DNA of 10,016 nt from assembly GCA_045642225.1 (NCBI GenBank), contig JAZUIN010000125.1:1-10016 (forward strand), written 5' to 3'. The notes under the pieces were generated by a model, which saw nothing but the letters and a program-made list of their open reading frames with translations, was not told where the DNA came from and did no database searches. The first letter of the stretch is position 1, and each line of letters begins with the position of its first letter. Shown here piece after piece: positions 5,660-10,016 of this stretch. The DNA is from RUG191 sp045642225. Lineage in GTDB: Bacteria; Bacillota; Clostridia; Lachnospirales; Lachnospiraceae. A program made the position numbers and the translations under genes.

Positions 5660-6337
5660 ATGACATATTTAGATTATATTGGAAGAATTGCATTAGCTGT
5701 AGTACTTGGGGCAGCAATTGGGTTGGAAAGACAGCTAACTGGTCATAGAGCTGGGATTAGAATCAATGTGCTCATTTGTATGGGGGCGTGCCTTTTTTTA
5801 ATGTTTCCTATGATGTATCAGACAGACGAGATGTATAGAATTGCAAGTTACATAGTTTCTGGTGTTGGATTTTTATGTAGTGGAGTAATTTTTAAGGATC
5901 AAAACAAGGTTAGTGGAATTAATACTGCTGCGACATTGTGGTGTACTGCAGCAATTGGAATTTTAGCAAGCACTGGAAAATGGCAATTTGCGATATCTGC
6001 AACATTGATGCTTATAGTTTCAAATCTTGTGTTAAGGCCAATAGCCATAAAAATAACTCCATTAACTGAAAGCGAAGAAATTGAGCAATCGTATAGGATA
6101 TCAGTTACATGTGCTGAGAATGCTGAAATAGAAGTACGTTCGATGCTTCTTAATAGTAATACATGTAAGACTTTATTTTTAAATAATCTGGAGAGTAGTG
6201 ATGTTATTGGGGAGAAGGTCGAGATTTATGCTGAGTTTTGTTCCATAGGAAAAGGAAAAAATAACATCATGGAAGGCATTGTTAGAAAAATGCTTACTCA
6301 TCCATCAGTTTACGGAGCAGGATGGGAAATATTGTAG
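5660..6337 (+). CDS. MgtC/SapB-family inner-membrane protein
   Basis: This 225-aa protein belongs to the MgtC/SapB family. In Salmonella, MgtC supports growth in low Mg2+ and restrains the F-type ATP synthase; the role of this homologue is inferred. Family motifs are clear in the N-terminal membrane domain: RIALAVVLGAAIGLERQ with Glu23-Arg24, HRAGIRINVLICMGA, SGVGFLCSGVI (GFLGAG is usual) and NTAATLWCTAAIG. Four or five hydrophobic helices fill residues 7-130. Residues 140-225 form a soluble C-terminal domain of the size and beta-rich look of the ACT-like tail in this family. The start chosen is ATG 5660 behind GGAAGGAG. An in-frame GTG at 5606 would translate the terminator stem and has no ribosome site. 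The next gene starts 17 bp on. Length matches classic MgtC (about 230 aa). Confidence 0.93.
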   Translation: MTYLDYIGRIALAVVLGAAIGLERQLTGHRAGIRINVLICMGACLFLMFPMMYQTDEMYRIASYIVSGVGFLCSGVIFKDQNKVSGINTAATLWCTAAIGILASTGKWQFAISATLMLIVSNLVLRPIAIKITPLTESEEIEQSYRISVTCAENAEIEVRSMLLNSNTCKTLFLNNLESSDVIGEKVEIYAEFCSIGKGKNNIMEGIVRKMLTHPSVYGAGWEIL

Positions 6338-6354
6338 AAAACAAGGAGGGCGAC

Positions 6355-6687
6355 ATGTTGGTTGTAAATTTAACAACAGTACTTATTGGTTTTGTTTTTT
6401 TGATTGTGGGTGTAATGCTTGCGATTGGGAAAGTCCAGAGGATTATTGAAAAAATCAAAAAGAACAAAGCTGGGATGCTACAGAAAATGAAAATTAAGGA
6501 AATGTGTCTTAAAGCAGGAGAACTAGCTATGTTGGATGGACTAATCTTACTCATGAAAGGATTTATTGTTAGTTTTGATGATTACATGTTTGCATATGCA
6601 GCTTTGGCTTGGGCTGTTGTAGCTTGTTTTGACATAGTGTATGTCACTGTAACAAAAAATATTATGGAAGAAGGGGACTATAGGTGA
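6355..6687 (+). CDS. Small 3-TM membrane protein, DUF3784-like
   Basis: This 110-aa membrane protein of unknown function has hydrophobic segments at about 6-25, 54-72 and 77-99 and a basic loop (27-50). It appears homologous to the 7738 gene: both share GFxFxxxGxxxxIGK, an IE-containing helix, KIK/KIE..C...G and AW.V...D near the third helix. That pattern resembles DUF3784 proteins of Firmicutes. The start is ATG 6355, seven bases after AAGGAGG; an in-frame ATG at 6322 lies inside the mgtC-family gene without a ribosome site. Its end overlaps the start of the next gene by 4 bases, which suggests translational coupling. Family assignment is from memory of the pattern and is moderate. Confidence 0.8.
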   Translation: MLVVNLTTVLIGFVFLIVGVMLAIGKVQRIIEKIKKNKAGMLQKMKIKEMCLKAGELAMLDGLILLMKGFIVSFDDYMFAYAALAWAVVACFDIVYVTVTKNIMEEGDYR

Positions 6688-7358
6688 TTATGAGGGAGTT
6701 AATTATAAACATAGCACCAATATTAGTTTGGATTCTTGCAATCACAGAGGTAGTAACAGCAATCGTATGCTTACGTAATTCTCATAAGATGGTCAATGTC
6801 TTGTCATCGGCAGTTTCAATAGGTCTTGCGATTGATGCTGTGATTATTGCAATTGGCATGTTAATCGGTGAAGGAACATTTTTAGAGATTATCAGTCAGG
6901 TTAGATATATTTTGCATGGAATGTTGGTACCTCTTTTGATTCCAATTGCTTTTTACACATATGAATTAAAGCATAAAACTACAAAGATTATCATATGGAG
7001 TATTACGGCACTAATCATTGTTGCAGGCGTTGCAATGGGAATTCTTACTATAACTGAACCAGTAAACTTTGCAGGAATTTTACGATATGGACAGGCTGCA
7101 TCAACACCAGCTTTTGCGAAAACAGTTAATGTCATTTTGTCCTTTGGTGGTGTTATTCCACTGATACTTGTTGGTGTAGTTCATTTAGTAAAGCATAGAA
7201 GTCCTTTCTTGATGCTATCAGGATTATTTATGTTTGCATTTTCTGCAATAGCTCCGGCAACTGGAAATATGGATCTTAATTTCTTAACGACAATGATTGG
7301 AGAGGACTTTATGGTATTTTTCTTTGGCATAGAACTGATTCGAATGAAAAAGCATTAA
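6684..7358 (+). CDS. Multi-pass membrane protein of unknown family
   Basis: I do not recognise the family of this 224-aa protein. About seven hydrophobic helices are visible (roughly 8-30, 40-62, 76-94, 101-123, 148-170, 174-192 and 204-218). Short basic stretches (LKHKTTK, KHRS) mark likely cytoplasmic loops, and a basic end (RMKKH) likely faces the cytoplasm. Polar residues that could matter are the Glu-rich loop IGEGTFLE, an arginine and a histidine at the third helix (QVRYILHGM), and GNMDLN near 194-199. The start is GTG 6684, overlapping the previous stop as GTGA, with AAGGGG seven bases upstream; ATG 6690 is an alternative but is farther from that site. It is the third gene behind the mgtC-family gene. 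No terminator follows; repeat copy C does. Confidence 0.8.
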   Translation: MIMRELIINIAPILVWILAITEVVTAIVCLRNSHKMVNVLSSAVSIGLAIDAVIIAIGMLIGEGTFLEIISQVRYILHGMLVPLLIPIAFYTYELKHKTTKIIIWSITALIIVAGVAMGILTITEPVNFAGILRYGQAASTPAFAKTVNVILSFGGVIPLILVGVVHLVKHRSPFLMLSGLFMFAFSAIAPATGNMDLNFLTTMIGEDFMVFFFGIELIRMKKH

Positions 7359-7365
7359 TTATAAA

Positions 7366-7406
7366 TCTTGCTAAATCGCAAGGAAATTGCAAGGTTTTAG
7401 CCATGT
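7366..7406 (+). repeat. Repeat element copy C (core only)
   Basis: This third copy of the element begins 7 bases after a stop codon. It keeps the 41-nt core with one change relative to copy A (C to T at 7388) and both tandem units, AAATCGCAAGG (7373-7383) and AAATTGCAAGG (7384-7394). After CCATGT the sequence diverges: no CCTTGCG arm and no T-run. Conservation of the core without the terminator suggests it has its own role. TTGCAA (7387-7392) and TATTAT (7408-7413) could be a promoter for the 7454 gene, but the 15-nt spacing is short. Confidence 0.88.
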
Positions 7407-7453
7407 TTATTATTGGTCAAACATTTTATTCTGTATGAGCAAGGAGATGAGAA

Positions 7454-7741
7454 ATGATGAGGCAGAAAAGAGAAGAAAAGATAGTTTTGGCTTATAAAAT
7501 ATGGACCCTAGTATTAATTATATTATTTATTTTCCAATCAAATAGTAGATGGGCAATATTTTCTGCGTGGTGGATTACGACAGCAATTTTGATGCTGTAT
7601 TTATTAGGCAATATTCTCTATCTTTTGAGATTAAAGAAAAAATTATCAGAAGACAAGTTGCAGGAAATCATACAAGAAAGAAACAGTAGACTGGCCAGGA
7701 AAGCATATAAAAACAGAAAACGATTGGAGGAAGAGAAGTGA
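7454..7741 (+). CDS. Small 2-TM membrane protein with basic coiled-coil tail
   Basis: I cannot name a family for this 95-aa protein. Two hydrophobic helices are seen (about 13-29 and 36-58, the first with FIFQSNSRWAIF at its outer end). A highly charged helical tail follows (60-95, rich in Lys, Arg and Glu), probably cytoplasmic. The first of two adjacent ATG codons (7454 and 7457) was chosen, with AAGGAG seven bases upstream. Its stop overlaps the GTG start of the next gene (GTGA), so the two are probably translated together. It lies 48 bases after repeat copy C. Confidence 0.75.
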   Translation: MMRQKREEKIVLAYKIWTLVLIILFIFQSNSRWAIFSAWWITTAILMLYLLGNILYLLRLKKKLSEDKLQEIIQERNSRLARKAYKNRKRLEEEK

Positions 7742-8052
7742 ATATCACATGTATCATTTTTGGATTTTTGTTTATAGCCATAGGAATTCTGTTTTTCATT
7801 GGAAAAGCACATGAGCATATTGAAAGCTATAACAGAATGACGGAGGTTGAAAAAGCAAATATAAAAATAGAAGCCTTATGTAGGAATGTAGGGATTGTTA
7901 TTGGACTTGCTGGTGGAGGCTTTTTGATTGCAGGGTTTGTCCCAATATTCGCCAGTAAATTTTTTATCTGGTATATGATTGCCTGGTTTGTTGGCGCAGG
8001 GGTTGATGCAAGATTTATATCAAAATCTGAATATTATAAAAACAATGCATAA
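7738..8052 (+). CDS. Small 3-TM membrane protein, DUF3784-like (second copy)
   Basis: This 104-aa protein has hydrophobic segments at about 4-22, 51-70 and 75-92. The region FIGKAHEHIESYNRMTEVEKANIKIEALCRNVG fits the DUF3784 pattern (GK, then a YN-M-EEK helix and LCR-G) better than its paralogue at 6355. The start is GTG 7738, seven bases after GGAGG and overlapping the previous stop by 4 bases. It is followed after 43 bp by the second Mg2+ ATPase with no terminator, so it is probably co-transcribed with that gene. Function is unknown; its position suggests a role linked to the transporter, which is inference only. Confidence 0.82.
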   Translation: MNITCIIFGFLFIAIGILFFIGKAHEHIESYNRMTEVEKANIKIEALCRNVGIVIGLAGGGFLIAGFVPIFASKFFIWYMIAWFVGAGVDARFISKSEYYKNNA

Positions 8053-8095
8053 AGCTTTTTAATAGATAAAAATTAAGGAAAGTGAGGATAATGAA

Positions 8096-10016
8096 ATGAC
8101 TCAGAATGAAAAGAACAGAGTACAGGTTAGACAGGTTGCAGAGCGAGCTGTACAAAGAGATGAGCAAAATAAGAGAATTCATTTTGCAGCAACACATCAG
8201 CTAAAAGAAAATTTTAAGAAGCTTGGTACATCACTTAGAGGATTATCAGAAGATGATGTTGTTATGATGCGTGGAATGTATGGAAATAATAAGGTAACAA
8301 AGGAGAAGAAAAAATCTTTGGCAAAGAGACTTGCCGGAGCTTTTATCAATCCATTTACAGCAATTCTATTTTGCCTTGCTTTGGTATCAACGATAACAGA
8401 TATGGTTATTCCTGCAATGGGACTATTTGGTAATTCACCAGAGGATTTTGATCCGCTTACAGTAGTTATCATCCTTACTATGGTAGTAATATCTGGAACA
8501 CTCAGATTTGTTCAGGAATCAAGAAGTGGTAATGCAGCAGAGAAGCTCCTTGCTATGATTACTACAACATGTACTGTTGATAGAAAAGAAAAGGCTAAGC
8601 AGGAAATAAAGTTAGAGGATGTAGTAGTAGGTGACATTGTTCATCTTTCTGCTGGAGATATGATTCCTGCCGATGTACGTATTATTGATGCAAAGGATTT
8701 ATTTGTAAGCCAGTCTTCACTTACTGGAGAAAGTGAGCCAATTGAAAAAGTTGGAACCGTAAGTGTTGAGACAGAAAACATTACAGATTATACAAATATC
8801 GCGTTTATGGGAAGTAATGTTATTTCAGGTAGCGCAACAGCAGTAGTTATCTGCACTGGTGATAATACACTGTTTGGATCTATGGCAAAGGCTGTAGCTG
8901 GAGAGGCTGTAGAGACAAGCTTTACAAGAGGTGTAAACGCAGTAAGCTGGGTACTTATCAGATTCATGCTTGTAATGGTTCCTATTGTATTCTTCGTAAA
9001 TGGAATCACAAAGGGTGACTGGCTTGAGGCCTTCCTCTTTGGTATTTCAATTGCAGTAGGTCTTACACCTGAAATGCTGCCAATGATTGTTACAACATGT
9101 CTTGCAAAGGGTGCTGTTTCAATGAGTAAGAAGCAGACTATTGTTAAGAACCTTAATTCTATCCAAAATTTTGGAGCCATTGATATTCTTTGTACAGATA
9201 AAACAGGAACATTAACACAGGATAAGGTTGTGCTTGAGTATCATATGAATGTAGAAGGAAATGAAGATGCAAGAGTACTCCGACATGCATATTTAAATAG
9301 TTATTTCCAGACGGGTTATAAGAATCTTATGGATATAGCTATCATTGAAAAGACAGAGGAAGAAGAAGCAGAAAATCCACAGCTTGTAGATCTGTCTGAA
9401 AACTACATAAAGGTTGATGAGATTCCATTTGATTTTACGAGAAGAAGACTTTCTACAGTTGTTCAGGATAAAAAAGGAAAGACTCAGATGGTTACAAAGG
9501 GAGCTGTTGAAGAAATGCTTTCAATCTGCAGCCATGTGGAGATTGATGGAGAAGTGAAGGAATTAACCGAGGAACTTAAAAAGCGAGTACTTAATAAAGT
9601 AGATGAATTAAATGATGACGGCCTTCGTGTAATTGCTATCGCGCAGAAGAGTAATCCTTCACCAGTAGGTGCATTTGGTGTAAAGGATGAGTGCGATATG
9701 GTTATGATGGGATATCTTGCTTTTCTTGATCCACCTAAAGAATCAACTGCAGATGCAATTAGTGCTCTTAAAGAGTATGGAGTTACTACAAAGATTTTAA
9801 CAGGTGATAACGATAAGGTTACAAGAACTATCTGTAAGCAGGTTGGATTAAAAGTAAATAATATGCTTCTTGGCCCAGACCTAGATAATATGACTGATGA
9901 TGACCTCATGAAAGCTGCTGAAGAGACACAGGTATTTGCAAAGCTTACACCTGATCAGAAGGCAAGGGTTGTAACTGCCCTTAGAAATGCTGGACATACT
10001 GTAGGCTTTATGGGAG
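8096..10016 (+). CDS. mgtA: MgtA-type Mg2+-importing P-type ATPase, N-terminal 640 residues (3' end outside window)
   Basis: This second Mg2+ P-type ATPase reads through to the window end. Its 640 visible residues hold, in order, a cytoplasmic N-terminus (1-78), helices M1-M2 (about 82-143), the actuator domain with TGES at 210-213, and M3-M4 with the MgtA-type VGLTPEMLPMIVT at 321-333. Then come QNFGAIDILCTDKTGTLTQ with phospho-acceptor Asp368, the nucleotide-binding KGA at 468-470 and TGD at 569-571. The sequence ends at VGFMG, just before the expected GDGIND. Family proteins are about 900 aa. The actuator and phosphorylation motifs are intact, so an active pump is expected. The start is ATG 8096 with GAGGA seven bases upstream; a two-codon frame (ATG AAA TGA, 8091-8099) overlaps it. 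It is paralogous to the ATPase at the window start but clearly diverged. No M-box-like leader fits in the 43-bp gap, so control must lie farther upstream. Confidence 0.95.
   Translation, partial: MTQNEKNRVQVRQVAERAVQRDEQNKRIHFAATHQLKENFKKLGTSLRGLSEDDVVMMRGMYGNNKVTKEKKKSLAKRLAGAFINPFTAILFCLALVSTITDMVIPAMGLFGNSPEDFDPLTVVIILTMVVISGTLRFVQESRSGNAAEKLLAMITTTCTVDRKEKAKQEIKLEDVVVGDIVHLSAGDMIPADVRIIDAKDLFVSQSSLTGESEPIEKVGTVSVETENITDYTNIAFMGSNVISGSATAVVICTGDNTLFGSMAKAVAGEAVETSFTRGVNAVSWVLIRFMLVMVPIVFFVNGITKGDWLEAFLFGISIAVGLTPEMLPMIVTTCLAKGAVSMSKKQTIVKNLNSIQNFGAIDILCTDKTGTLTQDKVVLEYHMNVEGNEDARVLRHAYLNSYFQTGYKNLMDIAIIEKTEEEEAENPQLVDLSENYIKVDEIPFDFTRRRLSTVVQDKKGKTQMVTKGAVEEMLSICSHVEIDGEVKELTEELKKRVLNKVDELNDDGLRVIAIAQKSNPSPVGAFGVKDECDMVMMGYLAFLDPPKESTADAISALKEYGVTTKILTGDNDKVTRTICKQVGLKVNNMLLGPDLDNMTDDDLMKAAEETQVFAKLTPDQKARVVTALRNAGHTVGFMG

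Noticed and set aside
6322..6354. Earlier ATG for the DUF3784-like gene
   Set aside because: It lies within the end of the mgtC-family gene without a ribosome site, while ATG 6355 follows AAGGAGG and starts directly at the first membrane helix.
3551..7406. CRISPR array or integron attC sites
   Set aside because: Three copies spaced about 2 kb apart are not a CRISPR array. The core lacks the RYYYAAC/GTTRRRY ends of attC and no integrase is present, although a recombination role is kept as a hypothesis.
8053..8095. Mg2+-sensing M-box riboswitch before the second mgtA
   Set aside because: The gap is 43 bases, far shorter than an M-box aptamer, and no long leader is present elsewhere between 7359 and 8095. 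The leader of the first mgtA is outside the window.
8788..9909. Minus-strand open frames of 130 and 141 codons
   Set aside because: They lie opposite highly conserved P-type ATPase sequence, have no ribosome sites and their products are Ser/Thr/Ile-rich mirror sequence; they are shadows.

Overview
The window looks like chromosomal DNA of a low-GC Gram-positive bacterium, most likely a Clostridia member and plausibly Lachnospiraceae. The DNA is AT-rich, nearly every gene has a strong AAGGAG-type ribosome site, GTG and TTG starts occur, and small 3-TM proteins of DUF3784 type are present. The taxon is an inference from style, not a match. All supported genes lie on the + strand. No tRNA, rRNA, CRISPR array, transposase or integrase was found.

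Layout. (1) 1-2763 is an operon-like run: the 3' part of an MgtA-type Mg2+ P-type ATPase (its start is before the window), a winged-helix DNA-binding protein of OmpR/PhoB type with no receiver domain, and an HDIG-type HD-domain protein with a TTG start. (2) 2764-3533 is a spacer with exact 11-bp tandem repeats, then an unrecognised 215-aa protein. (3) 3534-5546 begins with repeat element copy A, which ends in a terminator. Next come a promoter with a palindrome in its spacer, a small RelA/SpoT-type alarmone synthetase, and an EAL c-di-GMP phosphodiesterase with a C-terminal CBS-like pair. (4) 5547-7358 begins with repeat copy B and its terminator, followed by an MgtC/SapB-family protein, a DUF3784-like 3-TM protein and a 7-TM protein of unknown family. 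(5) 7359-10016 begins with repeat copy C, which lacks the terminator arm. It is followed by a small 2-TM protein, a second DUF3784-like protein and a second full-type MgtA ATPase cut off by the window end.

The genes read as a magnesium and membrane-stress locus: two diverged Mg2+ ATPases flank MgtC and several small membrane proteins. Enzymes of two nucleotide second messengers sit inside it, (p)ppGpp synthesis and c-di-GMP breakdown. The winged-helix protein is a candidate local regulator.

The most unusual feature is a near-identical 41-nt noncoding element repeated three times (about 3553, 5567 and 7366), always in the same orientation and just after a stop codon. It contains an 11-bp tandem repeat with a GCAAG core and, in two copies, continues into a rho-independent terminator. 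In copy B there is almost no room for a promoter between the T-run and the mgtC-family start, so that copy may be a conditional terminator.
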